Part shown: positions 10,491 to 21,894 of the stretch, piece after piece
How positions within the stretch are numbered: the stretch's first letter is position 1
How the letters are laid out: each line of letters opens with the position of its first letter
NCBI GenBank assembly: GCA_002917075.1
Contig: NTMA01000099.1
Span: 1 to 64,000 of the forward strand
Direction of reading: 5' to 3'
From: Hawksworthiomyces lignivorus
Taxonomy: Eukaryota > Ascomycota > Sordariomycetes > Ophiostomatales > Ophiostomataceae
Length of the DNA stretch: 64,000 nt
The notes under the pieces: model-generated
Databases searched by the model: none
The model's input: the letters and a program-made list of their open reading frames with translations, nothing else
What the model was told of the DNA's origin: nothing
Made by a program: the position numbers and the translations under genes

Positions 10491-10909
10491 CACAGCCGGC
10501 AGCAGAACACGTCGGAGCGCCTCGAGGCCCCAGCCAGTAGCGCTGGATGAGCCGTCGCTGTATTTACTAGTTGTGTTTTTTTTTTTTTGTTTGTTTGTTT
10601 GGCATTTTTGGCGCAATTATAGAATGATGATGGTATGATTATAAGGCAGCTCCAAAGAGGAGGGTAAATTTCATAGCAAAATAATGACAATCAGGGGTAT
10701 ATGTACGTGTAACAAGTCTATCTTGCAGAATATCCAACCGATGCAAACAGGTTATGCCCAAAAAAGAACAGACAAAAAGACAAAGGAAAGGAGAGGTGCG
10801 CCCTCGCAATGCTCATCAGAAAGCAAAAAAGATGTAAAATCATAACAGAAGAGAAATGAAAACCGGCGCGGGTGCTGCTGGTATTTTGCGGCCGCCCGGT
10901 CGAGAAGGT
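10491..10909. other. Intergenic, convergent CHK1 / SprT-like
   Basis: Short convergent region with the 3' UTRs of both genes. It contains a T-rich block with GTTT repeats (about 10575-10601). No gene seen. Confidence 0.55.
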
Positions 10910-12529
10910 CTACGTTAAAAACGTGCCTCCCAGATGGTCCCAGCGAGCATGAATGCACCGCTCCCAGTCGGCGTCGACCCTCGTAGGACAGCAGACATCA
11001 TCCTCGTAGAATGCCGGCGATGCAAGGCGGTAGCCACTGTAGGCTTCGAGCGGGGGGTTTCCGCCGTCAGCAACCTTGGCCACTTGGCGAAATCGTTCCA
11101 AGTCGGCTTCGACATGACAAAGATAGAGATTGCCACGACCAGCCCAGCTGTCGATTGTATCGGCGATTTTCAGAAATCCGTCCGTGTGGCCACCGAGTTC
11201 GCGGGCACCCCAACCACAGCAGATAAAGAGATAGCAGTGAATCAGCTCGTGCAAAAAGGCTGATATCAGCAAGCGGCGGTTGTACTTGGGATTCTTGAGT
11301 ATAGGTGTGGATAGCAGAATAAACGTCTCAAAACCGCCATTGCGGGCCCGCCGAAGTGACGTATGGCCAATGATTTTACTGTCGTACTGCGAGCTGGATG
11401 AGCTGTCGGACCAGTCCCACTTTACCCGCTGCGTTAGGCGGCCATTGAAGAAGATCTCGTTTGCTGCTGAAAAGATGCTCTCCAACGCAGATTTATCCAA
11501 CTCGAACTCAGCATTAGCAGTCTTGGGGTGGATCAAGCCTTGCAAAATCCGCGCATGTCGTGATGCCGGGTACCGACGATTGAAATTATCGAGATGTGTG
11601 GCGACGCTGGCGGCAGCTTGCGTGTCAGTCAGGAGCGTCTCGTTGCTACTGCCATTATGAGGGTTGCGAATGAAGCAATTGGTCCTCTTTGCAGAGCTCC
11701 AATCGGCATGTGCTCCAGACTGGTACAAGGAAGCTGTGCTGTTTCCAGTCGGAACACTCGAAGATAAGGGCCTCTCTTGTTCATAGCGCCAGTGTTCCGG
11801 CTCCCATGCTGACCGCCACTGAGGGACTGTATGATCAGGGGAATATCTGGGCCGCTTAGAAGGCACTGTCTGGTGTGCACGCCTAGCCTCCAGCTCCGCT
11901 GGCAGGAGCATGAATGGTAGCGGGGATGGAGAATCTTCTTCTCGTTCCCTGGGAAGATTGAAGTGGCGTGGTATGCTTGGTTCTTTCTCATAGCGGCTTG
12001 TTTGTGCTAGCTTCGCCAGATTTGGGTGGAAGGGTGGGTGCAGGCGGCCACATGCTTGCGGACAAGTGTCATCGCAGAAGGTTTTGAAGTCCGAGCCGTC
12101 ACACCATGCCTTGGTCAGCGGTGAAGGACGATACGGCTCCTTTGTTGGTGATGGGGAGGGTGAAGTGAAAGAAAGCGCGGTTTCTGAGCCTTCATGACCG
12201 TGCTCATGAAGTATGAAGAAGACGTGTGTCTCCTCCGATATTGGTGCCGGCGTATCGTGCGGTTCAATAGACGGATAGGGAATATCGCGCTCCGCCACAT
12301 CCGGCTGAAAGTCCGGCTGCCATGGCTCAGTCCGTGCTATGGGGCGACAGCCACGCTGTTTCTTGGCGTATCTGTGATCGTAGTCGTCAAAGACATGGTG
12401 CTGGGCATCAAAAATGGGCTCCCTTCCCCCCGCCGGGCCCTTCGCGTCGCTCTCGAAATAAAGGTCATCTCTGTCGTCGTAGGACGGACTGTACGTGTGG
12501 TCTCCTCCACCACGAACCCCAAAAGCCAT
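10910..12529 (-). CDS. SprT-like zinc metalloprotease-fold protein
   Basis: Single-exon gene of 539 residues. The C-terminal third is a SprT-like domain: a core beginning near FSAANEIFFNGRL (about 353-365), then SLRRARNGGFETFILLSTPIL, the zinc-binding HELIH at 427-431 with Glu428 as candidate catalytic residue, and a third His at 448 in LGGHTDGF. SprT-family proteins such as Spartan cleave proteins crosslinked to DNA, but many fungal members are uncharacterised. The N-terminal 340 residues are mostly disordered and Pro/Ser-rich, with a Cys/His cluster C152-x3-C156-x3-C160-x3-H164 that could bind metal. I see no zinc ribbon, SHP box or PIP box that would make this a clear Spartan orthologue. 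The ATG at 12529 is the first in frame; a TATATAAT-type word lies about 180 bases upstream. DNA-repair function is inference. Confidence 0.85.
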   Translation of the reverse strand: MAFGVRGGGDHTYSPSYDDRDDLYFESDAKGPAGGREPIFDAQHHVFDDYDHRYAKKQRGCRPIARTEPWQPDFQPDVAERDIPYPSIEPHDTPAPISEETHVFFILHEHGHEGSETALSFTSPSPSPTKEPYRPSPLTKAWCDGSDFKTFCDDTCPQACGRLHPPFHPNLAKLAQTSRYEKEPSIPRHFNLPREREEDSPSPLPFMLLPAELEARRAHQTVPSKRPRYSPDHTVPQWRSAWEPEHWRYEQERPLSSSVPTGNSTASLYQSGAHADWSSAKRTNCFIRNPHNGSSNETLLTDTQAAASVATHLDNFNRRYPASRHARILQGLIHPKTANAEFELDKSALESIFSAANEIFFNGRLTQRVKWDWSDSSSSSQYDSKIIGHTSLRRARNGGFETFILLSTPILKNPKYNRRLLISAFLHELIHCYLFICCGWGARELGGHTDGFLKIADTIDSWAGRGNLYLCHVEADLERFRQVAKVADGGNPPLEAYSGYRLASPAFYEDDVCCPTRVDADWERCIHARWDHLGGTFLT

Positions 12530-15157
12530 GGATGCACTTGTCTTGGGACAGAAGTTGGGCTGGCAAGTTGGATTGTGGATGGAGGAGAGAAAGAAAGAAG
12601 AACAGCAGGTAGAGAAGTAGAAGGACTAGATGATGGTCTAAGACGACCATTTCAAGAACAAAAGGCAACCGAAACCACACCAAGCGCCTAAGATGTGAGA
12701 GGAACCACGTATATAATATGAAAACGGTTGTCAGCGAACTGTGCTGCAAGCCTCGCAGCGGATTCTGTGCTGTCCAAAACAGAGCAAGGAGTCTGGCCTC
12801 TCACAGCATAGCCAGGATGCCTTATGGGTATATGCAAAGACATGTTCTATGCTCTAAGCAGACGCAGACCGAAGAAAAGACTGGTGGGCCGAGAATCAAC
12901 CACAATGCATACTAGTACGCAGCTCTGTTAAAATATCAAGGTTGAGAGTGAGCGTCCGTTCCTATCCGCCATCAAAGTCTCCCCTCGTCTGCTCTGCGAC
13001 CCGCCTTGTTCTTGGTCATTGAGTGGAGACAAGAGAACTGTAGAGAAAGACAAGGGAAAAAGAGAGAAATGGGAGACTCGATTTTCTGAAGAGCGGTAGC
13101 TGCATTGAAACCAAGTTCTCCAGTTTTTTTCACAGCGGATGGCGAATGGTGACCATGTGGCAAGGGGTTGCGTTGTCTCGTTTTCATTGCTTCTAGCCTG
13201 CATGTTGTTATTATTATTAGGCGGGAAGCGGAAGTTTTGTCGTCGTCCACGGCCCATAAGGACGTCGACACATCATGGACGAAACAAGAAGAGTCATCTT
13301 TTACTAAATTTATCGGTTTCTCTTATTATTGTTCTTTTTTATTTTGATTTATTCCTATTAGCGCTCCTGTCGCTGCTGGTGTTGATGCTGATGCTGTCAA
13401 AGTCCAGCAAGGAAAGAAACGTTGAGGGTGGGAAAGAAAGAGACAGGCAGACCTTCCATTTTCGGAGAGCGAAGGGGCGACGTCAAATAGATCTGTATGC
13501 CGTATTCGTACATACACGGCTAACCCACATGCAAAGAAAGCCCGAAGAAAAGCTACAATTGGATAACATAAAGGAAAGAGCGCTGTTTACTACATTTACT
13601 ACAAGCATATGTGTGACAGCGCCGCAGCTTCCGCAGCTTGCAGCATGATCTGGTCCCTTTTCCAAGTCGCTCTCCCCTTGATGTTGCGTTTTTGGCAAGG
13701 ACGATGGTCATTGTTGCGCCATGGGAAGCGGTGTGTTTGCTCTCCTGCATGGCGCTTTCCTTATTTCGCGCTTTCCCATCAGCTCCAAGGGCTCTTTTCC
13801 CACAGAGGTGTGCTCGAGCGGCGTCTATTTCGCTTCTTTTCTTTTCTTACTTCCCCTCAATCCTACATACGATATTATTTCCTTTGCTGCGAACTCTTGC
13901 TTTGTCTTTCGATCTGCATCGCCTTCTCATCCTGATTTCTTGCCTTTTCCGAATCTTAATCCACTATAACCCCTGCCCCGGGCCAATTAACACCACGCCC
14001 ACCTTGCCCTCATGCTTGTGTTCTGCGATTTACGCACCAGTCAGTCCAGACTGGGCAAGACTGACGGAACTTAACAAATAAGGTTGAGGCGGTGAATCAG
14101 ACGTCTGCGGTGGCAGCTCGAAGGCAAGTCAAATTACTATCTTTTCTCAGCCAGTGAGAAAGAAAAGGAGAAGGAGAGAGGAGTAACATCTGCGTGGACG
14201 AGAGAATCTGATCGCAGCCACTGGCGGTGTGTGGAAATGACTGTGTTTATGAAGATGTAGGTGTGTCTGCCACTTCTGCGCCTCGAAAATTCTATAGGCA
14301 AACAAGTTCTCTTGGTGGCTTTCCGATGTAGACTGAGAAATATCAGATTGGTCCCTGGAACTTAGTTGCTTTGTTGACTATTGGGCAGAGATGTCCACGG
14401 CACAAAACGATGCCTAGTTTTATTGGCCGCCCTATCTTCGTCCCAGCGCAAGACAGCCATAATATCTCGTCCGCGTGGCTTACTAGCTGCTCTGCCTTCC
14501 TTGTAATTGTGGCAGACAAGCTTTTGTTCTGGACTTGGTCTTTTATTACTCTGTATTCATCCTTGCCGGATTTTGAAAGTGGTGTCTCCTCTTATCATTT
14601 ATTCTATGTAACAAGATCATACCGATTCTACAATTTCCTCACGGGCAATATTCCTCAAATCTGCACAAGCAATAAAATATACTGACTCCTACGATCGACT
14701 TGCAGTCTCCGTATTCGTGGCACTGGAAACGCTTCCGGTCCCACCCTGGGAGCAACCCTGGCCCGTGTTTCTCTCTTAGTGGTGGCATGAATATTTCATT
14801 CTTGAATACTTGTCTTTTGTATCCACTGCCAACTCGGCGTTCTCGAAATGGCATATCGCATACAAAATATCAACACGGCCAAGACGCCGAAAAAAGGCGC
14901 TTGAACAGCACATCGTGTTTCTAGTGTCATCTGCCGATATGGTCACGAAAGCCTTGGCCCCCGAGCTCTTGGCTCTCGGCACTGGATTTCGGCGTTCCCG
15001 CTCAGGTGAAAAAAAAACATCTCAGGTGCGGGTTGAGTCCAGTGCCCTATTAAACTACAGACAGCTCGTCATTTGTGTGCCAGCAAGTAAGCAGGGCTTG
15101 GAAGGATGTGAGCGCAAATGAAGTAGGGCTACTTGGAGGTATTTTGCTTCAGCCTTG
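12530..15157. other. Long intergenic region between SprT-like and F-box genes
   Basis: A 2.6 kb gap: upstream of the SprT-like gene on the left, 3' flank of the F-box gene on the right. It contains a TTA repeat (about 13206-13219) and a CT-rich stretch (about 13730-13980). Short open frames on both strands (for example 13139-13648, 13638-14081 and the minus-strand frame 14639-14854) are low-complexity or lack any recognisable domain. No tRNA or repeat element recognised. Confidence 0.45.
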
Positions 15158-17212
15158 TCAGATGCTTCCCAGACCAAAGTATCGTGCGGATCGGACATCG
15201 TTGAAGAGCTGCCGCATCTTTGTTCTGTACGACCGCCCTTCCTTCTCTAATGCTCGTTCTTCTTCAGTCTTCATGATTTCCACAAAATCGTCCGACCGGA
15301 AGCCCGGCTGGGACGAGAAACTGATGAGGCCAAGCTTCTCGCCTGTCCAAAAGAGCAGGTCGTTGTTTGCAAAACTGCTGTCGTATTTGCTCTGGCTACG
15401 TCCGATGGCAGCCGGCCGAGTGGGTATCAGCTTCCGCGCAATATCGCCCGTATACGACGAGGCAGCCGTGGAAATAGACGGCCCCTCCAAATCCGCTTCG
15501 TCCTCCTCGCTAATATCATCAGCTCCGATGTTGCAGCGTCGGGCTTCTGTAAACCCGTCGCGCTCAAACCACTTGATGAGGCCGGCACCATCGGAGACCA
15601 CCAGGCGCGTCCCATGATTGGCGACGGAGAACACCTTGGAAAACGATGACGTCTGCCTGTTCTTCATAGTTGCATTCTGCTGGTATTCCGCGCCGTCCGA
15701 GTTTGGTGCCAGGCCTATGCCATACAGCTCGAGTGAACCCTTGGTCTTGTACTCGCCGCATGCCACAATGGTGCGCCCGCCAGGAACCGACTTCGACTTT
15801 TCAATCTGAGCCAGAGACAAAGCACCTTGGCGTCGCAGATCATAGTCAAGCGTAGAGAAGGGGTAGGGTAGTGATGTCAGGCTGCTCAGGCTGGCGCCCG
15901 AATGGATGGTATCTTTGATAGCCGAGAGATTGCGCCGGTCGTAATGCAATATGCTGGTTATGCGGCCGGCAGCATAAATGTCGTCTGAAATGTCCTCTTC
16001 CGAGCCAGGCCGCTGGAGGTGAAGAATCGACAAAGGCCCCGGCTGGGGGTGCGGGGCGTAGCCAGAATGATAAACGCGATTGTTCATGGAGTCGAACGAT
16101 TTAACGATCGCTGTGCTGGCTGTCCGCACCCGCGAGTCGTGCATGTGAATTCCCATGTCCATGCCAACTGTGAGCGGCACGCTGGGATGCGAGGCAGACA
16201 ATGCGGTAATCGACCAAGGGAAGGTTTCCACCCCGGCCACGGTCAGTGTCTGTAGGTGCACTTCGATGAGTTCTGCCACATAGCAAAAGTCAGATTGCTG
16301 TAGGGGATCAAGCGGGAAATAAGGCAACAATAATAGGAAAGCTACAAAACTGAGATGCAAGGGAGTTTAACGAACTGTTCTGCACAGCAAAGAAAGCCAG
16401 CCGCCGCCGGCTGTCAACGCTGACACATTCTGTGGCGGTAAAATCAATATACTGCAGTGGATGAGTCGATTCGATGCCCCAGATACCGACGAACAGAAGG
16501 CCAGGAGCGCTCCGTTTCACTATTGCACCGCGTCTCCCGATTGTTCCATTCACGTCCCAGAGGCACACCGAGCCGTCTTCGAGCGGAGCAACGGCTAGCA
16601 AGGTCTGGGGTCCTGTCCCAGATACACCGTCTTGGCCTTGGCCGTCTGGGTAGTAGAGTGCAACGCCCCGGGCCTCCAGCAGATCAGCGCTGTCGGATGG
16701 CACGTCCTCCCCGAGCCGCCGTGGCATCTCGAACCAGTTGACGGCGATCGGCGCGTTCCGCTGGATGTATTCGTCGTACCACGAGATCTCCTCGCCCGGG
16801 AAGGTAGGATCCCAGTTGGCCATGATGCGGATCTTTTCCGCCTTATGCTCTTGAGCGACCTCAGCGTGGCTCTTAGCGCCTTGTCCCGCGCCGACCTCCG
16901 AATCCGACGACGATGACGACGATGACGACAGCCGACTAAATAGCCGCCGCCGCCGCTGAAGAGACTCCTCAAACCCGCTGTCTTCGAAGCAGCGGGAACG
17001 CCAGAAGCTAGCGTCTCGGCTGCTGTTCCGCAGTTTCTTGGAGACTAGCTGAAGCTGGACGGCCTCGTAAGGGTCGAGATCTAGACAGTCTGTAAGAACA
17101 GTGTCCGCACAAGATGCCCAGAGCATACGATTATTTGACACAGCGATAACCTACAAGACATTATGTGGAGAACCAGCTCTCCTGGGAGATTGTCCAACTT
17201 AGGTGGCTTCAT
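15158..17212 (-). CDS. F-box protein with WD40-like repeats
   Basis: Likely substrate receptor of an SCF (Skp1-cullin-F-box) ubiquitin ligase. Three minus-strand exons: 17212-17155, 17089-16376 and 16272-15158. Introns are 17154-17090 (GTAGGT...TTACAG) and 16375-16273 (GTTCGT...GGCAG). The product is 628 residues. The first exon is only 19 codons; joining it rebuilds a proper F-box, LDNLPGELVLHIMS followed by YCLDLDPYEAVQLQLVSKKL (about 6-40), which the second exon alone lacks. Then come a Ser-rich spacer (about residues 69-83), a beta-propeller-like region with GSVCLWDVNG and TALSASHPSVPLTVGMDMGI, and a basic C-terminus ending RYFGLGSI. The GTTCGT donor is unusual, but nearby alternatives break the frame. 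Target and pathway unknown. Confidence 0.85.
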
Positions 17213-18837
17213 CTCGGCAGCAGGCAGCGGGAGGACAGCCTGCAGAAGGCAACGTGCCACGCTACTAGCGAGCCAACAGCACAGATACTGAAGTCTGCTC
17301 CAGCTTTTGGCACGAAAATTCTGTCACGAATACGTAGATAGCATCTAGGTTTATGTGTCTGGGCTTTAGGAGCCATGCAGAAGAAGGAGAAGCACTTGGA
17401 GATTGAGAGCGTGTGTCTGTCCTTATCCAAGCCGGCGGGGTTCGTTGATAAAGCGCCACAGCTGCCGAGATGGCGACAGCGGAGTACGTAGGTGCATAGT
17501 GCGTCATTTCTGCACAGTATTGTACTGTATCACACTGTCTTTCATACGCACCGAACAAGTTGTATATGTGAGCTGCGATGCTCCTTTTCTGTCCCAAAGC
17601 TCGATAGTCAAAGAAGTCCAAAGGGCTCTCTTCTTTCTAGCTCATAGGCTGTACATAAACATCGCAAGAGATAACAAAGCCCAGTCTTATGGGCCAAGTT
17701 TCATAGCGGACGGTAATACAAAGTTGGATTACTGAGACAGCACTCTGCTAGATTTCTTCGTTGTCTATTCCCGCTGTCCGTTCCCGCTCGCCTTGTCTCG
17801 ACTGTCATGGCATATTATTCTCCGAGACGGAACTTTTCTCTGCCCAACTCGACCTGTTTAACAAGAACAAAAATTAGAGGTTAGGCCGAGTGGCATGGAT
17901 TACTTAGAAAATACCGAGACCGTGAGGGGAAGTCGCTGGGGGGTGATGATACAAAGCTGGCCATGTTAGCAGAGCATCATCGACTCGCTTATATACCTCC
18001 CCTTTAGACTTTGGAAGCTGTGGTCTGGAGAACAAGATAGTTTGAGGGCCTTCATATTGTAAATATGCTCTTTCTTGAGAAGATACGAATGAAGCAGGGC
18101 AGACCCCATTCAGCGGTGCTAGCAGCTCAGCCCAGTCCATCTGTGAGGAGAAGGCATTTTATCAACTCGTTGACATGTGAATATTTCTCGCGCTTGTGTG
18201 TATCAAGTGCATCTTCGTGCGAATGGAAGTGCGGCTGCTTCTTAGAAATAGACTGCTATGCCGGACGTCTTCTGCCCTCTGTGACCGAGATCATCTCAGC
18301 ACTTGTCTATTTTCTGGAAAACATATTCAGTTATATACATCCATTTAATTTTGACCGTCTATTTATTTTATTTTATTTTTATATAAAGCTTTCTCACCGC
18401 TGCCATTATCCTTTCGTCACGGCTATTGTTTTTTTCTTGCTTTATCAACCTGTCATCGTGATCTGAGTCCTACTTGACACTGCCGATTTCTCAGCCGAAT
18501 ACCTCTTTCTCTGGATGGGCGACCGAAGTGGTGAGGCTGTCATTTTCTACCCATGTACTCTGCCATCGTCCGTTTGTTTATTTCCTTGTTTAAATTTTAT
18601 CATTTTGCTATTTTGGGCGTCTGGTCGCATCTCTTCCCAGAAAAGAAGGAGCCCAAAAGGGCCGTTGCTTCTTCGCACCTTCCGCAAATTCCAACTCTTG
18701 TGCTCCTTTATATCATATCTATCTGAAGATATCTTGTCTTCTTGTTGTTTACCTTTTGATCTCTTCCTCCTCAACTTTCATATTCCATCTTCGCCTCGTC
18801 CATAAACAAACATTCATGGCGGCGTAAGATTACGAGT
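17213..18837. promoter_or_regulatory. Divergent upstream region of F-box gene and the 1018-residue gene
   Basis: A 1.6 kb divergent region. The right half (about 18290-18800) is AT/CT-rich on the plus strand, with a TTTTATTTTATTTT block near 18361-18380, and reads like a fungal leader. The left half holds the F-box promoter. No extra gene supported. Confidence 0.45.
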
Positions 18838-21800
18838 ATGACCATCTCTCGAAATAAACGCAAGGATCCCAGCGCCTCCTTGGAGGAGACTGCTATTAGC
18901 GAGCAGTGGGTTCTTCCTGAATTGCCCCCTGCTGCGAAAGACCAGCGGGCGATGTTTCCACGAGGATTTCGATTCCGAGATCTCACTGAAGCTCACCGTA
19001 ACATTACCGGCCGAAGCATCTCGAATGGCTTCTCAGACAGTGTCCCCAGCACCCCGTCTTCTCGGAACACGCTACCATCGACTGGGGAGAACGTTGCGAA
19101 TTCTGAGGGCAATACCCCTCTTCGAAACAATGCAGAGCCATACTTTCGCTCAGAAAAGAGTTCCGGTGGTGAAGATAGCGTGCGTGCTGGAGTTGACACA
19201 GGATGTCAAGGCGGCAACACCAGCAGCTCGCCACCTGATATTATTATTTGGCCGTTAGCTATTGCGTCTCACTTGAAGGACTCCTCGCATTCTAGTAGAG
19301 AGTCGATTGCTCCTAGGAGAAGTGTATCCCCGCTCAGCATCTCAGCGGACAGCCCCGAGCTGAACTCTTCCCCGGTGTATGTTCCTCCGTCGCCGCCGTC
19401 CGACACCAACGACAACACTCTCGGGCAAATTCACAAACAGCATATAGCTCAGCTGTATGTCAATTTCGAGTCGGAACAATTTTCCGCCTTTGATACCAGC
19501 CCTCCCCGCGAAGGAGCGACGAGCCGGGTCGAATTTCACCTAGACGGTTCTATCGGCGGTTCTTATCGTGAAGAGAATGCCAGGACCTTAGGAAACGCTT
19601 CAGAAATTGACCCATCTCGCAACCAACAAATACGTACGGCAACTCAAGAAAGTTTGCTGTACCCTATGCCCCTCCGTGTCCAGTCAATCAAAGTCGAAGG
19701 AGAGCACATGAGCCATCGTAGCGGCATAGCTGTGTCTGCAGCGGATATGACCGATTCTGACGATGATCCATTTCGGTATGACAAAGACAACTACAAAATT
19801 TTCCTTCATCCATCTAAGGAGAGAGATGTCAGCTCGGCACTGAATCACTTTAGCGGACTTAGCTCCCATAGCCACGCAACCCTTCACGGTCAAGATGAAC
19901 GTGCTATTATCCGCCCAAGTTCGCGCCAGATCACTCCAATCTTCGAAACTCATAATAGGGACAAGGCACTCCTTGCTGACCAACGGTCACGCTCGCTAAC
20001 GCCGGAACATCATGATGGATTTTATGATACTTTAATTATTCAGCCGAATTGGACTGCCGAGTCTGGAGAATACGAAGTAAAAGTTGTCCTGAAAGATACA
20101 AACCAGACTAGGGATCCTCTCTCAGAGTGCCTTGCAAAAAATTCAAACGCAGTTGCAGACGGTAACAACCTTTACCGAGACGTGCCTGCTGTCAACAACC
20201 TATCATTCTTCAAGGGAAGCCATTGCCGCGGAAAAGATAAAGAAAACATGGCATCTAGTGAGAATGACGAGTGGGAGACTGTAGCCACGAGTGCAGTTGG
20301 CCTCGGAAGCATTGGAAAGTCGTACCCCATGGGAACAGCAATCAATTCACGAGGTATCAAAATCACCGGAAGCAGTATTGCCAATGTCTCTGATGATACC
20401 GGTCTGTTTCACGACCCGTTTAACGAGTACGTCTCAACAGATCTCGTTGCACAGCACTCGAGCGAAGAAGTGTCGGAAGAAAGTCTGCAAATACGCCAAA
20501 TGAGCGGTGTCAGATTCCCTGTCATTACACCTAAGCAGCGGATACATCGAGTAAACGGATTTGCACAGAATTTCACTCCTGCTTCGGCGTCTCAACGTTC
20601 CGGAGGCGAAGCCGCCGCTGCACTGGCCAAGACGATATCGAGCCCCCTGCGGCAACTTAGCGAGAGGCGGACTCGTCGATTCTCGCCCATGCCTATGCTG
20701 CCATTTTCGCCCAAGCCAGGAAAGGGGAAGGGTGCCCTTGAAATTCGCCATTCCGAAAGCTCTGACCGCAAGCCTTTGCGCAGCCAAGAACTGTATGAAT
20801 TCGAAGGTGAGCATAACTGCCTAGGAATCCCCCAAAGCCAATTAGTTGGTGCCGCGGCTCCTGGCCAGCCAGCTTGCGATGAGAATTCCGATCTATTCCA
20901 GAGAGCATCCGGCTCCTCCCAGAGCTCGGGAGACACGGTGCACAGCTTTCCATTCCCTCTTATCCCATTGCTAGAAGCTGCACGACTCCAAGCTGTCAAG
21001 CGGACGGAAGGGCTCGGTATTCAGCATAGTCTTCCCAGCCGAGAGAGACGTTGGCTACGTCACGACAAGGCCCTTGACTTATCTGACCGCAGCAGTGAAG
21101 CTCCAAATGCTGAGGCAGCCAAGAACCGCGGCAGTAGCTTTGGACCATTCCATCATCGGACGCCAATGGGTCGCATTCCTCGATTCTCTGTTGTTTCTCG
21201 TCCTCACAGAGCCAGGCTTCAGAAGCAAAGAATCGCCATTCCAAATGATGCTACCATATCTTCTGCTGGATCCAGTACCGGAGGGGCGTGGGCGATGATA
21301 ACGCCGTTTGGAAGCAGAAGCACACGAAACATAGCGCCGTCGGATGCTCTTAAAGCAGCGGTGACAAAATTACATCTGGATGAACTTGGCCAGAAATTTC
21401 ATCAGCGGTCGGAACGTCCCAAGTTCACCGTCGGAAGCAGTTCAAGCAGAGGTAGCCAAGTGCCTCGACTCTATCCGTGGGACTACTCATATCAACAGGG
21501 GCGTCTGCAGTCCCAGACACATCGACAGGGAAAGGGACAAGAATCAGACCCTGAATTGCGAGCTATAGCAGTCTCAGGTACGATCAGTCATGTTGGAAGC
21601 AGCATGCACGATTTGGAACGCACAGGTGTGCCGCTAGATCCAGAGGCCTTTTTGTCCCGATATGCAAGACGTCGTCGGCAGACGTGGTTCCTATTCATGC
21701 TGGCAGTCAGCATCTTCCCCTTTATCTCGGTTCTCGTGTACCTGGGCAAATTTAATAACGGTCTGTCATGGTACACGCGCGGGGAAGTCGATCGACTAAA

Positions 21801-21894
21801 CGTCCGACAACGGCAAACAATCCTGACTGTGATAGTGCTACAGTTTGTGTTGTGGCCGAGCATCATTGTGTTAGTGGCTTGGAGAACATCGTAG
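18838..21894 (+). CDS. Unrecognised Ser-rich protein with C-terminal two-segment membrane anchor
   Basis: Single-exon gene of 1018 residues that I cannot place in a named family. Residues 1 to about 930 are predicted disordered: rich in Ser, Pro, Arg and Asp, with many SP and TP dipeptides and acidic DSDDDP patches, but no catalytic motif I recognise. The last 80 residues are different. An Arg cluster (RYARRRRQ) precedes a hydrophobic segment (about WFLFMLAVSIFPFISVLVYL), a polar loop with LSWYTRGEVDRLN, and a second hydrophobic segment ending four residues before the C-terminus (VAWRTS). This layout fits a long cytosolic or nucleoplasmic tail on a hairpin anchor in the ER or nuclear envelope, which is inference. 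Base composition is more neutral than in the GC-rich neighbours. The start ATG at 18838 is the first in frame, after a CT-rich leader. Confidence 0.85.
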   Translation: MTISRNKRKDPSASLEETAISEQWVLPELPPAAKDQRAMFPRGFRFRDLTEAHRNITGRSISNGFSDSVPSTPSSRNTLPSTGENVANSEGNTPLRNNAEPYFRSEKSSGGEDSVRAGVDTGCQGGNTSSSPPDIIIWPLAIASHLKDSSHSSRESIAPRRSVSPLSISADSPELNSSPVYVPPSPPSDTNDNTLGQIHKQHIAQLYVNFESEQFSAFDTSPPREGATSRVEFHLDGSIGGSYREENARTLGNASEIDPSRNQQIRTATQESLLYPMPLRVQSIKVEGEHMSHRSGIAVSAADMTDSDDDPFRYDKDNYKIFLHPSKERDVSSALNHFSGLSSHSHATLHGQDERAIIRPSSRQITPIFETHNRDKALLADQRSRSLTPEHHDGFYDTLIIQPNWTAESGEYEVKVVLKDTNQTRDPLSECLAKNSNAVADGNNLYRDVPAVNNLSFFKGSHCRGKDKENMASSENDEWETVATSAVGLGSIGKSYPMGTAINSRGIKITGSSIANVSDDTGLFHDPFNEYVSTDLVAQHSSEEVSEESLQIRQMSGVRFPVITPKQRIHRVNGFAQNFTPASASQRSGGEAAAALAKTISSPLRQLSERRTRRFSPMPMLPFSPKPGKGKGALEIRHSESSDRKPLRSQELYEFEGEHNCLGIPQSQLVGAAAPGQPACDENSDLFQRASGSSQSSGDTVHSFPFPLIPLLEAARLQAVKRTEGLGIQHSLPSRERRWLRHDKALDLSDRSSEAPNAEAAKNRGSSFGPFHHRTPMGRIPRFSVVSRPHRARLQKQRIAIPNDATISSAGSSTGGAWAMITPFGSRSTRNIAPSDALKAAVTKLHLDELGQKFHQRSERPKFTVGSSSSRGSQVPRLYPWDYSYQQGRLQSQTHRQGKGQESDPELRAIAVSGTISHVGSSMHDLERTGVPLDPEAFLSRYARRRRQTWFLFMLAVSIFPFISVLVYLGKFNNGLSWYTRGEVDRLNVRQRQTILTVIVLQFVLWPSIIVLVAWRTS

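Noticed and set aside
13138..14081. Overlapping plus-strand open frames of 147-169 codons
   Set aside because: Hydrophobic Leu/Phe/Ser-rich peptides typical of CT-rich non-coding DNA; no splice partners or domains.
14639..14924. Opposing short open frames around 14700-14850
   Set aside because: Both strands open over the same 200 bases with no recognisable domain, and no tRNA or known repeat could be fitted to the segment. Left unannotated.
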